In this document: positions 6,622 to 12,873 of the stretch, in pieces
How positions within the stretch are numbered: position 1 is the stretch's first letter
Layout of the letters: each line of letters opens with the position of its first letter
IMG/VR virus record: IMGVR_UViG_3300025892_000139
Location: 1-25,136 of that record
Reading direction: 5' to 3' (one strand)
Length of the DNA stretch: 25,136 bases
Source of the DNA: a virus
Translations under genes and position numbers: made by a program
Notes under the pieces: generated by a model
Databases searched by the model: none
What the model was told of the DNA's origin: nothing
The model's input: the letters and a program-made list of their open reading frames with translations, nothing else

Positions 6622-6756
6622 TTATTCTCCTTTATTGTTTATGTATTGAGTTTTAATTACTTTATTTAATACTGTTGTATAAGGATTAAAACTAAGGTCC
6701 TTATTAGCACAAGCTGTAAGTAATAATCCTACACATAAAATAGGCAGGACTTTCAA
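6622..6756 (-). CDS. Small lipoprotein, 44 aa (TTG start proposed)
   Basis: The frame carries a lipoprotein signal, KVLPILCVGLLLTAC, with lipobox LTAC and then ANKDLSF. I propose a TTG start at 6754-6756, which gives the short basic N-terminus expected and has AGGA about 10 bases upstream. An in-frame ATG at 6772-6774 would add MAGHFC but has no ribosome site. The frame stays open to 6873, but that part overlaps the preceding gene and looks non-coding. The proposed start region lies inside the hairpin 6743-6772, so translation may be structure-gated. The mature peptide would be only about 28 residues. Confidence 0.6.
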   Translation of the reverse strand: MKVLPILCVGLLLTACANKDLSFNPYTTVLNKVIKTQYINNKGE

Positions 6757-6772
6757 GCAGAAATGTCCTGCC
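6743..6772 (-). repeat. 8-bp perfect inverted repeat over the lipoprotein start
   Basis: GGCAGGAC (6743-6750) and GTCCTGCC (6765-6772) are perfectly complementary around a 14-base loop. The arms are GC-rich in a very AT-rich genome. In the minus-strand RNA, the first arm contains the AGGA proposed as ribosome site for the TTG start, and the start codon lies in the loop. No U tract follows, so a terminator is unlikely. Confidence 0.6.
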
Positions 6773-6783
6773 ATATTGAAAAT

Positions 6784-6852
6784 GTACAATAAGCGGATTG
6801 ACCTATTCGACTCAGGTATACGACCGTTGTGTTTCAGTTGCTCGCTCTGTAC
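6784..6852 (-). other. Possible structured leader RNA upstream of lipoprotein
   Basis: The gap between 6857 and the lipoprotein start can fold. GTACA (6784-6788) pairs with TGTAC (6848-6852) and AGCG (6792-6795) with CGCT (6843-6846), enclosing a small ACCT/AGGT hairpin (6801-6804 with 6814-6817). The stretch is more GC-rich than its surroundings and follows a relaxed late box at 6858-6865. No known riboswitch or tRNA is recognised. Confidence 0.3.
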
Positions 6853-6856
6853 TATA

Positions 6857-7171
6857 TTATTTATTTTTTGCACTTCGTCTAGCCTTGTATTTTTTAACTG
6901 CTTGTTCGGTTTTAACTTCTTTTACTGATCTTTTTCTATGTTGTTGTGCTAAAGGACTGTTAGGATGTGCTTCAGCAATTCTGCTTAAATTATCTTTCCA
7001 ACCACCATCAGTTCTATAACTCATACCACTTACACCACCAACAATATTTACTGCATTTATAATTTGTCTGATGTGTTTATTTTTTAAAAGATAGTTTTCC
7101 ATTTCAGAAATGGTCATCATCTCGGTAAACTCTTTACCAGTTTTTTTATTTTCAAATGTATAAAGTGGCAT
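6857..7171 (-). CDS. Conserved phage protein, FmdB-like N-terminus
   Basis: The 104 residues start MPLYTFENKKTGKEF and continue with MTISEMENYL. The opening resembles the FmdB-type MPLYxY start but lacks the zinc-binding CxxC that follows in FmdB. The middle is Gly/Ser-rich (VGGVSGMSYRTDGGW), then DNLSRIAEAHPNSPLA and a strongly basic tail. This order is familiar from uncharacterised marine T4-like phage proteins. The basic tail suggests nucleic-acid or capsid contact, by inference. Its ATG overlaps the stop of the next gene upstream by one base (TAATG). Confidence 0.78.
   Translation of the reverse strand: MPLYTFENKKTGKEFTEMMTISEMENYLLKNKHIRQIINAVNIVGGVSGMSYRTDGGWKDNLSRIAEAHPNSPLAQQHRKRSVKEVKTEQAVKKYKARRSAKNK
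6858..6865 (-). promoter_or_regulatory. Relaxed late promoter box (AATAAATA)
   Basis: Minus-strand AATAAATA overlaps the stop of the 6857-7171 gene, about 100 bases before the small lipoprotein start. It fits the relaxed NATAAATA form but differs from TATAAATA by one base. In AT-rich DNA chance matches are common. Confidence 0.3.
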
Positions 7172-7551
7172 TAATTTAATGATAGGTGATATAGTAACTG
7201 ATTAGTTGCTAAAAGCATATCTTCTAATATACTTTGCAAGTCTATTTGACCAGCAACTTCTTTATTGTTTGATAGTTCTTTAATTCTATCTGCTTGTTTT
7301 TTTACTTCAGCTTTTACTATTTGAACATCAGCATAATTTAAAATGCCTGGTCTTAATTCAGCACTAAATTTAATTCTTCTACCAGTTTTACCTTGATGTG
7401 TTTCAACAAACTCGTCAAGCATTTTATTAAATTTAATATAGTACTCACCTAAGCTTTCATGTTCAGAATATGACTTTGTTTGCCAATGATAAGATTGAAT
7501 ATCATTCAAAAAGTTAATATTTAATTGTATAAATTCTTCTATTTTACTCAT
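7171..7551 (-). CDS. DUF5856-like helical protein
   Basis: A 126-residue all-helical protein opening with IQLNINFLNDIQSYHWQTKS, then LGEYYIKFNKMLDEFVE, and ending LLATNQLLYHLSLN. The H-W-Q-T pattern after an N-terminal helix, followed by a D-E-F-V-E helix, recalls DUF5856 proteins of T4-like phages and superficially Dps/ferritin-like bundles. The set of metal ligands needed for a ferroxidase is not evident. It sits between a SufE-like gene and the FmdB-like gene. An iron-related job would be speculation. Confidence 0.68.
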   Translation of the reverse strand: MSKIEEFIQLNINFLNDIQSYHWQTKSYSEHESLGEYYIKFNKMLDEFVETHQGKTGRRIKFSAELRPGILNYADVQIVKAEVKKQADRIKELSNNKEVAGQIDLQSILEDMLLATNQLLYHLSLN

Positions 7552-7555
7552 ATTA

Positions 7556-7960
7556 TTATTTAGTATTTGCTATTTCTACTATCCTTTGTATTAGACTACC
7601 TAGTCCATTTTGTCTTTGCATTGTTAATAATTCTTTTATACCTAAAGGTAAAAAATCTTCAATTGTTAAACCAGCAACTTCATCTTTAGAACAATTGTTA
7701 ACAAGATCAGTTACTAGTTTAGCTGTACCTTTTGTTATAAAGGCATCAGCATCTATTTTATATATCATTGTATTATCTTCTTTTGTTCCACCTATTAACC
7801 ACAAGTTACTAGCACAACCACGTATTCTATTTTCTTCAGTTTTTACTTCATTTGGTAATGATGGTACATCTTTTGCTATGTCAATAAGATATGCAAGTCT
7901 ATCGTGGCCTTGCAACATTTTAAGGTCATCACCTTTTTGTACTATTTTTTCTTTTAACAT
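7556..7960 (-). CDS. sufE: SufE-like sulfur acceptor protein
   Basis: A 134-residue protein with the SufE/CsdE plan: RLAYLIDIAKDVPSLP near residue 25, then RIRGCASNLWLIG holding the persulfide-carrying Cys49, and LTMQRQNGLGSLIQRI near the end. SufE takes sulfur from the SufS desulfurase and passes it to the SufBCD scaffold, so this copy probably works with the host's Fe-S machinery. No SufS or scaffold gene is in the window. The length matches bacterial SufE (about 140). It is an auxiliary metabolic gene in a phage genome and could support Fe-S enzymes or iron-sulfur repair during infection. Confidence 0.85.
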   Translation of the reverse strand: MLKEKIVQKGDDLKMLQGHDRLAYLIDIAKDVPSLPNEVKTEENRIRGCASNLWLIGGTKEDNTMIYKIDADAFITKGTAKLVTDLVNNCSKDEVAGLTIEDFLPLGIKELLTMQRQNGLGSLIQRIVEIANTK

Positions 7961-8090
7961 TTAAAATTCTACCGTAGTTTGGCCAACCAAATTTGTCAGG
8001 TGACTCTCCTACATATCTCCAACGTATAACTCCTGTATTAGGATTTCTTTCATAAATTTTAGGCTGTTCTATTTTGTTTTTTTTGTTCAT
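7929..8090 (-). CDS. Small basic hypothetical protein, 53 aa
   Basis: I place the start at the ATG 8088-8090, behind AAGGAAT, rather than at the upstream in-frame ATG at 8147, which has no site and lies inside the preceding gene. The protein reads MNKKNKIEQPKIYERNPN and continues TGVIRWRYVGE, then NYGRILNVKRK. The IYERNP-x-TG-x-IR pattern occurs in small hypothetical proteins of related phages. It overlaps both neighbours by about 32 bases. No function is evident. Confidence 0.65.
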   Translation of the reverse strand: MNKKNKIEQPKIYERNPNTGVIRWRYVGESPDKFGWPNYGRILNVKRKNSTKR

Positions 8091-8652
8091 TTTTAATTCC
8101 TTCAGCAAACCACTCTGGCATTTTAGCAGGTGATTTCCATGTAGCAAATGCTTGTTTTTTCATTATATAGTATTTACGATAAGACGCAACTACGTCACCT
8201 GGTATTTTACATTCATCTGGCATTGCTGGCGTAGCGTCTGTACCAATCACATCAACTTTAGCGTTTTCAGGTGGGTGTTTAAGTATGTCACCAAGTTTTT
8301 GAATAGTTAAATGGTCTTTTGTATGATTGTATCTTAACTTGTATTCTTCATTAAGAGCCATCATATGTTTATATAACCATATGTAATTATATGCTGATTG
8401 TAATACCCATTGTGTAGATGGATGATTTAACCAACCTGCTTTGTAAATAATTGCTTCTTCATTTGAATTATCAAGTTTCCATCTTTTAATATTTCTACCG
8501 TTCTTTGTTTTTGCCATATATTCTGTACCATCAAGCACACGTTTAGCAGTACACAACATTTGAGCAGACTCAAGTATCATTTTAACCACATGTTTATCTA
8601 AAAGCATTTTAGCAGCTTTTACTGGATCTTTATCAACATAAAATATATTCAT
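8059..8652 (-). CDS. Conserved T4-like phage protein of unknown function
   Basis: The 197 residues open MNIFYVDKDPVKAAKMLLDK, then HVVKMILESAQML, NHPSTQWVLQSAYNYIWLY, AMPDECK and SYRKYYIMKK, ending FATWKSPAKMPEWF. This conserved series (DKHVVKM, HPS-x-WV, AMPDE, YR-x-YY) is one I associate with an uncharacterised family widespread in T4-like phages. The many His, Asp and Glu residues in conserved blocks suggest an enzyme, but I cannot name the reaction. It abuts the 63-residue gene upstream in an ATG/stop overlap and shares its promoter at 8851-8879. Confidence 0.8.
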   Translation of the reverse strand: MNIFYVDKDPVKAAKMLLDKHVVKMILESAQMLCTAKRVLDGTEYMAKTKNGRNIKRWKLDNSNEEAIIYKAGWLNHPSTQWVLQSAYNYIWLYKHMMALNEEYKLRYNHTKDHLTIQKLGDILKHPPENAKVDVIGTDATPAMPDECKIPGDVVASYRKYYIMKKQAFATWKSPAKMPEWFAEGIKNEQKKQNRTA

Positions 8653-8843
8653 TAGTGTACTAATCTCCTCATTACATAATCTTTCATATTATATTCATTT
8701 GCTAAATTCATCATCTTATTATACCACATAGATTTCATTTCGTCTGAAGTAGCATCAGCACAAGCTTTTGCTAGATTATCTAATCTATGTTTTTTAAGAT
8801 TGTCTGGACCTTTTAGTCTTTTTATATCATTAATTGTAATCAT
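8652..8843 (-). CDS. Small hypothetical protein, 63 aa, predicted leaderless
   Basis: Sequence pattern: MITINDIKRLKGP, then HRLDNLAKACADA, MWYNKMMNLANEY and DYVMRRLVH. It is helical and has one Cys. Similar short ACxDA/DYVMRxL proteins occur in marine T4-like phages, without known function. There is no Shine-Dalgarno. The -10 of a strong promoter ends 7 bases before the ATG, so the transcript probably begins at the start codon. Confidence 0.75.
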   Translation of the reverse strand: MITINDIKRLKGPDNLKKHRLDNLAKACADATSDEMKSMWYNKMMNLANEYNMKDYVMRRLVH

Positions 8844-8850
8844 AGTATAT

Positions 8851-8879
8851 ATTATATATTAATTTGACATTGAAGTCAA
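8851..8879 (-). promoter_or_regulatory. Sigma70-type promoter abutting the 8843 start
   Basis: Minus strand: TTGACT (8874-8879), 17 bases, TATAAT (8851-8856). The GCTTGAC context recurs at several promoters here. Initiation is expected about 7 bases after the -10, which is the A of the ATG at 8843. Confidence 0.8.
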
Positions 8880-8886
8880 GCATCAA

Positions 8887-9042
8887 TTATCCCTTTAAAT
8901 ACTTCTTTTTATACCACTTATAAAACTTTTTATCTGTAAATATTTCAACTATTTCATTAGCTGGCACTTGATCACTACGAATACAATCTGCCATATCTTG
9001 GTAATCGGTTATGTCTACCTTACGTGTCATTTTTTTATTCAT
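8887..9042 (-). CDS. Small hypothetical protein, 51 aa
   Basis: The start is set at the ATG 9040-9042, preceded by AGGAG at 8-base spacing. An upstream in-frame ATG (9102) lies inside the neighbouring membrane protein gene and has no site. The protein reads MNKKMTRKVDITDYQDMADC, then VPANEIVEIFTDKKFYKWYK. It is basic, with a C-terminal aromatic helix (F-x-x-W-Y) of a kind found in other small marine phage proteins. Function unknown. Confidence 0.68.
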   Translation of the reverse strand: MNKKMTRKVDITDYQDMADCIRSDQVPANEIVEIFTDKKFYKWYKKKYLKG

Positions 9043-9043
9043 A

Positions 9044-9232
9044 CTATTTTCTCCTATAGTAATTAAAAGTCTTTTTCTTTTTATATCTTTTAAGTAAATC
9101 ATCTAAAGCATTTGATTCTTTTTTTGGTTTTGGTTTTATTACTTGATATCCAATAATATAAGCAATCATCATACCTACAGTTGTAATCATTATGCCAAGT
9201 ACACCTAATAATAAACCATCAGTTAATGTCAT
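9044..9232 (-). CDS. Small single-pass membrane protein, 62 aa
   Basis: Residues about 5-30 form one long hydrophobic helix (LLLGVLGIMITTVGMMIAYI), followed by a basic cytoplasmic-type tail (KPKPKKE, RYKKKK). The positive tail predicts N-out/C-in topology. Its start overlaps the glucosaminidase stop (ATGA at 9229-9232), so it is translated with a lysis-type enzyme. A holin-like or spanin-like role is possible, but a single helix and position alone do not prove it. Confidence 0.72.
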   Translation of the reverse strand: MTLTDGLLLGVLGIMITTVGMMIAYIIGYQVIKPKPKKESNALDDLLKRYKKKKTFNYYRRK

Positions 9233-9813
9233 TTATATTCCTCTCTTATTTTTGTAATAATACTTTTTATTTTAGCAAAGTAATTTTTATCACTTGCATA
9301 TGCATCCAGTGTTTCTATCAACATGTATGGATTATCAATACCTTCTTCTCTCATTTGTCTATAACCTTGATAGGCATGGTGATTGTTTAAGGTTTTAGTA
9401 TAATGTAAAACACTATCACACTCATGTTCAAATACTTTAACGCCCCATTTTTTTGGTTTATCTTTCCAAGGTAACATATGAGGCTCTCTTAAATCATATG
9501 TACGAATACCAAATAGATTTTTACCCTCTATGGCAAATCTACTCATTCCCCAACCAGACTCTAGAGCTGCCTGTGCTACTAATAGTTCTAAATTGACTCT
9601 ATTAATATCATTGTGAAAATGAATATACTCAACACATATTTTAACATTATCTATAAACATTTGATTATTATTATGTTCAAAGTCAGGCAATGATGGTACA
9701 GCAGCTTCTGCTCTTTGTTTACCATCAAGTGTATATCCATACCATACAAATGACATTGCTGTAACTACTACAACAAACATCATTGTTTTGATAAAAACTT
9801 TAAATTTTACCAT
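9229..9813 (-). CDS. Bax/FlgJ-type glucosaminidase (candidate endolysin)
   Basis: The 194 residues have an N-terminal signal-anchor helix (residues 6-26), then a glycoside hydrolase domain of the endo-N-acetylglucosaminidase family. LELLVAQAALESGWG contains the catalytic Glu85, and GKNLFGIRTY is the usual following block. Later conserved Tyr/Ala residues (DAYASDKNYFAKI) match the family's end. It would cleave peptidoglycan glycan strands in the periplasm. The uncleaved-looking anchor recalls signal-arrest-release endolysins. It is followed by a small membrane protein gene in an ATGA overlap. Confidence 0.85.
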   Translation of the reverse strand: MVKFKVFIKTMMFVVVVTAMSFVWYGYTLDGKQRAEAAVPSLPDFEHNNNQMFIDNVKICVEYIHFHNDINRVNLELLVAQAALESGWGMSRFAIEGKNLFGIRTYDLREPHMLPWKDKPKKWGVKVFEHECDSVLHYTKTLNNHHAYQGYRQMREEGIDNPYMLIETLDAYASDKNYFAKIKSIITKIREEYK

Positions 9814-10081
9814 CTTTAATTACCTTTTTCAAGTCTTTTATAGTTTTCTTTTTATTCATAGTAACAACATACCATTTATATCTAACTTTATGTTCACTAC
9901 TAGGACCAAAAGATGACACATCATATTCTCTATTAAACACAATAAGGTCTTGTAAATATAATTTAACAAGATCGTCAAGTATTGTTTCGGAATGGTTTTT
10001 TGGCACAGTAGGTGTCTTAAATACACCTTTGCCTTTTACAACCATTTGTAATATTTCTTTATGTTTTTTCAATAGTTTCAT
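9800..10081 (-). CDS. Hypothetical protein, 93 aa
   Basis: A basic protein with a helical start (LLKKHKEILQMVVKG), a middle reading HSETILDDLVKLYLQD, strands VSSFGPSSEHKVRYKWYVV, and a Lys-rich tail. The helix-helix-strand order with a basic face resembles a small winged-helix domain, but no clear recognition helix can be assigned. It overlaps the glucosaminidase start by 14 bases, and its ATG overlaps the preceding gene by one base. Not recognised. Confidence 0.72.
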   Translation of the reverse strand: MKLLKKHKEILQMVVKGKGVFKTPTVPKNHSETILDDLVKLYLQDLIVFNREYDVSSFGPSSEHKVRYKWYVVTMNKKKTIKDLKKVIKDGKI

Positions 10082-10359
10082 TATATACCTTTCTTTACGT
10101 AGTATTCATAGCCATGTTCTTCAAACTTCTTTTGAATAAACACAAGGTTACTATTATCTAAAAGTTCTCTATAACCTTTAAATATCTTTTTACTGGTTCT
10201 GCCTGGAAAGTTATTTAGGATGTCTTTGTGTAAATGTCCTGTATAATATAGTTCCCACTCACCTACATTGTTTTGTAAAACATAATCAATTATGTTTATG
10301 CCTTTTCTAATTTGTTGTTTTAACCAATCATCAACATGGTTCTTTTCATTTTTACTCAT
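10081..10359 (-). CDS. Hypothetical protein, 92 aa
   Basis: The sequence includes HVDDWLKQQIRKG, VGEWELYYTGHL, NNFPGRTSKKIFKGYREL and HGYEYYVKKGI. It is mixed alpha/beta and basic, with no cysteine and no membrane segment. The paired blocks and size are similar to the next gene, and both may be small nucleic-acid-binding modules. That is a guess from composition. Confidence 0.72.
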   Translation of the reverse strand: MSKNEKNHVDDWLKQQIRKGINIIDYVLQNNVGEWELYYTGHLHKDILNNFPGRTSKKIFKGYRELLDNSNLVFIQKKFEEHGYEYYVKKGI

Positions 10360-10377
10360 AATATAACTTTCTTCTTT

Positions 10378-10797
10378 CTATAATTGTAAACCAATATAGT
10401 TTACTTTTGGTGAAAAGGACCAGAACACATCATTGTGATTTCCTGTGTCACCTAGGTTTTGCATTTGGTACAAATGTACCATTTCATGGACTAACGTGTC
10501 CAAAAAATCTCTTTTTTCAGGATAGGCAGGTAACATTTCTAATTTATACATTCGTGTACCTTTTCTTTTCCACTCAAATGTAATGACTTGTCCTACACAT
10601 TTCTCTCTTTTTAAATCTTTTATTTGAATCTGTCCAAATGGAGATAACTTGTTATCAAAAATAGCATTATTAAATTCTTTAAAATACTTCTTTATGTCTT
10701 TGTAAGTCGTTGTATATTTTCTTTTTACAGAAAATTCTTTTTTCAACTTTCTTTTAAGTTTCAGAGCTTTTGATTTTCTAGTTACTATTTTCGCCAT
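10378..10797 (-). CDS. SprT-like zinc metalloprotease-fold protein
   Basis: A 139-residue protein with HEMVH (His104, Glu105, His108) and the downstream third ligand His121 in GNHNDVFW, the arrangement of SprT-like domains. Upstream, FNNAIFDNKL at residues 42-51 matches the typical FN-x-x-x-F-x-x-x-L lead-in. The N-terminus is very basic. Family members include SPRTN-type proteases acting on DNA-protein crosslinks, so a DNA-linked role is possible. Related genes are common in marine T4-like phages. Its start overlaps the exported protein's end by 20 bases. Confidence 0.83.
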   Translation of the reverse strand: MAKIVTRKSKALKLKRKLKKEFSVKRKYTTTYKDIKKYFKEFNNAIFDNKLSPFGQIQIKDLKREKCVGQVITFEWKRKGTRMYKLEMLPAYPEKRDFLDTLVHEMVHLYQMQNLGDTGNHNDVFWSFSPKVNYIGLQL

Positions 10798-11095
10798 TTA
10801 ATAATTCCTCTTTGTATTTTTGATCTGTTTTTAATTTTAAATCAGTAACAACACCATCAAGTATTTCAGGTAAGTAGGCTTGAATAATATAAATCGAATC
10901 AATAACAAATTTGTGAGCAAGTTTTTCTAACTCTTGTTCTATAATATAGGAAGTATCAATATCTGTATTCTTTATAGTTTCAGATATAACATGACCAATA
11001 ACAGCTGTGTTATAGTCGTCAGCTTTGACTAGACTAGATAGTCCAAACCATATAATAGAATTTAATACTACTATTGTTATCAAAAATTTACGCAT
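10778..11095 (-). CDS. Exported hypothetical protein, 105 aa
   Basis: A Sec-type signal (MRKFLITIVVLNSIIWFGL, then VKA before DDYN) puts the product in the periplasm. The mature part is helical with no cysteine and ends in a charged tail. The ATG shares a base with the upstream stop, giving tight coupling. No family is recognised. Confidence 0.78.
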   Translation of the reverse strand: MRKFLITIVVLNSIIWFGLSSLVKADDYNTAVIGHVISETIKNTDIDTSYIIEQELEKLAHKFVIDSIYIIQAYLPEILDGVVTDLKLKTDQKYKEELLNGENSN

Positions 11096-11298
11096 TACGA
11101 AGTAACCTTATCGTAAAATGTATCTTGGATACATTCTTCTACATTGTGTTCATCAATACCTGTTAAATCAAGGTTATCGACTTTCATAACTTCAGCGACA
11201 GCAGTTTCTAAATTAATTAGATTATTCTTAAAATTTAAGATAATCTTATCAACTGTCTTTTCAGCTTCATCAGTATAATATTGTTTTACTTTTGACAT
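11095..11298 (-). CDS. Small acidic hypothetical protein, 67 aa
   Basis: A helical, acidic protein (YYTDEAEKTVDKI, NLETAVAEVMKV) ending in a CIQDTFYDKV segment. It is the first gene behind the promoter at 11334-11362 and has a good AAGGAG site. It probably leads the leftward operon of small proteins running to about 9000. No function is recognised. Confidence 0.75.
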   Translation of the reverse strand: MSKVKQYYTDEAEKTVDKIILNFKNNLINLETAVAEVMKVDNLDLTGIDEHNVEECIQDTFYDKVTS

Positions 11299-11333
11299 AG
11301 TGTATTCTCCTTTTTTGTTGTTTTCATACTGCT

Positions 11334-11362
11334 ACTATATCAGAAAATAGTATGAGTTTCAA
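11334..11362 (-). promoter_or_regulatory. Sigma70-type promoter for the 11298 operon
   Basis: Minus strand: TTGAAA (11357-11362), 17 bases, TATAGT (11334-11339), with an extended TGA. The predicted start near 11327 leaves a leader of about 28 bases with AAGGAG. Confidence 0.72.
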
Positions 11363-11412
11363 GCAAAATCGGACAATAATTAGCCGTTTTTTATACTGTA
11401 AATCAAAGGGAA

Positions 11413-11467
11413 TATAGGGTGTGACAAGTTATCAAGTAGATGTTCTACTTTTGTTCTACACCCTATA
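11413..11467 (-). repeat. Nested inverted repeat in the 11299-11504 gap
   Basis: Outer arms TATAGGGTGT (11413-11422) and ACACCCTATA (11458-11467) are perfectly complementary. Inside them AAGTAGA (11434-11440) and TCTACTT (11444-11450) form a second perfect stem with a 3-base loop. The gap has no credible ORF. No U tract follows in either direction, so it is not a canonical terminator. It sits between the DUF6433-type gene and the next promoter and may protect or end that transcript. Confidence 0.62.
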
Positions 11468-11504
11468 GTTGAATACTATAGAATCACTCTATAATATTTA
11501 TGTT

Positions 11505-11987
11505 TTAGGACGTTTTGTAATCGTCATTCCAACCAAACGCTTCTTTAACCACAGCGTCTGTAAGACCTTTATATCTTTTATTAAGTTCTTTTTCTTTTAC
11601 TGCGACCATCAGTTCAGCATCATCTTTATGCAAGCCTTCTAGCATTTGAATAAACATCATTTCTTTTTTTGTTTTTGAAAGAGCTGCGTCTGCACCTTTT
11701 ACAAAGTGCCATAATTTTTTAGCTTCTGTGTATAGGGTTGTATGTTCAGTTCCTGCTGGAGCTTCATTGACCGTATATGGTGGGTTACCAGGTGGTAAAT
11801 CCCATTCAATTTTTGAATCAAATGCACCCTTTAATACTTGTCTTAATGGAAGTGAGTCGTTTTGTTTTAAAACCTCGATCTTTTTAGGTTTGTCTTTTGC
11901 GTTATTTACTTTAGTTAGAATTTCGTGTAGCAATGGAGCAGATGATCCACTATATTGCATATTCATATTAGATGTGTTTGTTGGCAT
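11505..11987 (-). CDS. DUF6433-type conserved phage protein
   Basis: The 160 residues contain the series I associate with DUF6433 of marine T4-like phages: LLHEILTKVNNAK, DSLPLRQVLKGAFD, WDLPPGNPPY, AGTEHTTLYTEAKKLWHFV, MMFIQMLEGLH and GLTDAVVKEAFGWND. The family's role is unknown to me. There is no signal or membrane segment. A strong GAGGAGG site and an isolated leader with a GC-rich hairpin and a relaxed late box suggest substantial, separately controlled expression. Confidence 0.85.
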   Translation of the reverse strand: MPTNTSNMNMQYSGSSAPLLHEILTKVNNAKDKPKKIEVLKQNDSLPLRQVLKGAFDSKIEWDLPPGNPPYTVNEAPAGTEHTTLYTEAKKLWHFVKGADAALSKTKKEMMFIQMLEGLHKDDAELMVAVKEKELNKRYKGLTDAVVKEAFGWNDDYKTS

Positions 11988-12014
11988 ATTGCCCTCCTCA
12001 TTTTGTTATGTAAG

Positions 12015-12031
12015 GGCGGCACAAGGCCGCC
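12015..12031 (-). repeat. GC-rich hairpin in the DUF6433-type leader
   Basis: GGCGGC (12015-12020) and GCCGCC (12026-12031) pair perfectly over a 5-base loop, in a genome where such GC runs are rare. It lies between the winged-helix gene's stop and the next start. It could be a terminator stem without a U run, an RNA-processing site or an mRNA-stabilising leader. Confidence 0.6.
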
Positions 12032-12039
12032 TCTACATT

Positions 12040-12047
12040 TATTTATG
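12040..12047 (-). promoter_or_regulatory. Relaxed late promoter box (CATAAATA)
   Basis: Minus-strand CATAAATA lies 52 bases upstream of the DUF6433-type ATG, in non-coding sequence and just before the GC hairpin. It differs from TATAAATA in the first base only. Confidence 0.45.
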
Positions 12048-12065
12048 CGTTTTTAAAGAGAGAGA

Positions 12066-12398
12066 TTACGCATTTTTATATGCGAACGGAGTCCCATATA
12101 ATTTTTTAATACCAGCAGCGATAATCGCTTTTGTTGGTACACCCATTCTGTATGAAGTACCTTTAGTAGTTTGATTAACATAGATCATGTTTCCTTCTGA
12201 TCTTAATGTATCAATTAAAGCTCTTGGTGAACCTAAATCGAATTTAGTTCTTAAAGACTTCCAAGATACTGGTGCACCTTTAGATAAAAGGTTTAAAACT
12301 TTTTGTCTTTTTGACATAGTTTTTCTACCTCTTGTAGATGTCTTTTTTGATTTTGATACAACTCTTAATGAGTCATTTGAGAATAATGATTTAAACAT
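12066..12398 (-). CDS. Winged-helix/HTH DNA-binding protein
   Basis: A 110-residue basic protein. Residues 28-90 carry SKRQKVLNLLSKGAPVSWKS, then LRTKFDLGSPRALIDTLRSE and a wing-like IYVNQ-x-x-x-GTSYRMG. This is the helix-turn-helix plus wing layout of a conserved family in marine T4-like phages. It probably regulates transcription or organises DNA. The ATG at 12398 has AAGGAG upstream, while the internal M28 has none. A palindrome GTGCCT/AGGCAC overlaps its promoter region, so self-control is conceivable. Confidence 0.8.
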   Translation of the reverse strand: MFKSLFSNDSLRVVSKSKKTSTRGRKTMSKRQKVLNLLSKGAPVSWKSLRTKFDLGSPRALIDTLRSEGNMIYVNQTTKGTSYRMGVPTKAIIAAGIKKLYGTPFAYKNA

Positions 12399-12413
12399 TT
12401 ATTCACTCCTTAT

Positions 12414-12442
12414 TATATAATGTGCCTCAATTAAACTATCAA
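12414..12442 (-). promoter_or_regulatory. Putative promoter for the winged-helix gene
   Basis: Minus strand: TTGATA (12437-12442) with TATATA 17 bases on (12414-12419), or TATAAT at 19 bases (12412-12417). A GTGCCT/AGGCAC inverted repeat (12423-12428 with 12452-12457) brackets the -35, an arrangement that would suit an operator. Confidence 0.45.
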
Positions 12443-12495
12443 ATACTAGGCACGTTTTAGTATTTGTAGTATCCCAAAGTGCTTTATGGAATTCT

Positions 12496-12873
12496 TTAAA
12501 ATTTTTTATAATCAATTGTAATAGCATATAAATTTTCACCTTCACCTTTTGTTGTTACAGCCTTATCGACTCTTTCTTGTAAAGGGTGTTTCATGTGTAC
12601 TTGTCTTAATAGCATTGATTTTAACGACTCAGATAATAATTTATAATCACTTAAAAATTTTGGGTCAGCTAGATTAAAGTTTTCATCTTTTAATCTTAAT
12701 AACATTGTTTCTGTAAGGTCTTCACTTACTGATTGAACAAAAATTTTATTATGTTCAAGTCTTATCATTTCTTGTCTTTTAGCATCTAATTCCTGAGCCT
12801 TAGCATTAGGTGGTTGTTTAGGAATTTTAGGAAACAATATTATGTTATCTTTGTTTTTATTTGCCATCAACAT
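12496..12873 (-). CDS. Conserved hypothetical phage protein, 125 aa
   Basis: Starts with NIILFPKIPKQPPN, has a charged helical centre (EMIRLEHNKIF), then LSDYKLLSESLKSMLLRQ and HPLQERVDKAV, ending in an ITIDYKKF strand. The FPK lead, the ESLKS-x-LLRQ helix and the HPLQ block recur in uncharacterised marine T4-like phage proteins. It overlaps the glutaredoxin end by 17 bases. A start at either of two nearby ATGs (12873, 12867) is possible. Confidence 0.75.
   Translation of the reverse strand: MLMANKNKDNIILFPKIPKQPPNAKAQELDAKRQEMIRLEHNKIFVQSVSEDLTETMLLRLKDENFNLADPKFLSDYKLLSESLKSMLLRQVHMKHPLQERVDKAVTTKGEGENLYAITIDYKKF

Noticed and set aside
6796-6820. TTCGACT loop with ACCT/AGGT stem on the plus strand, resembling a tRNA T-arm
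   Set aside because: No matching acceptor strand, anticodon arm or CCA-side pairing can be built around it on either strand.
773-8879. TGCTTGA at several promoters as T4 MotA boxes
   Set aside because: The distance to the -10 is about 19 bases, not the 11-13 needed for MotA-dependent middle promoters. The sites fit a -35 hexamer at 16-17 bases instead.
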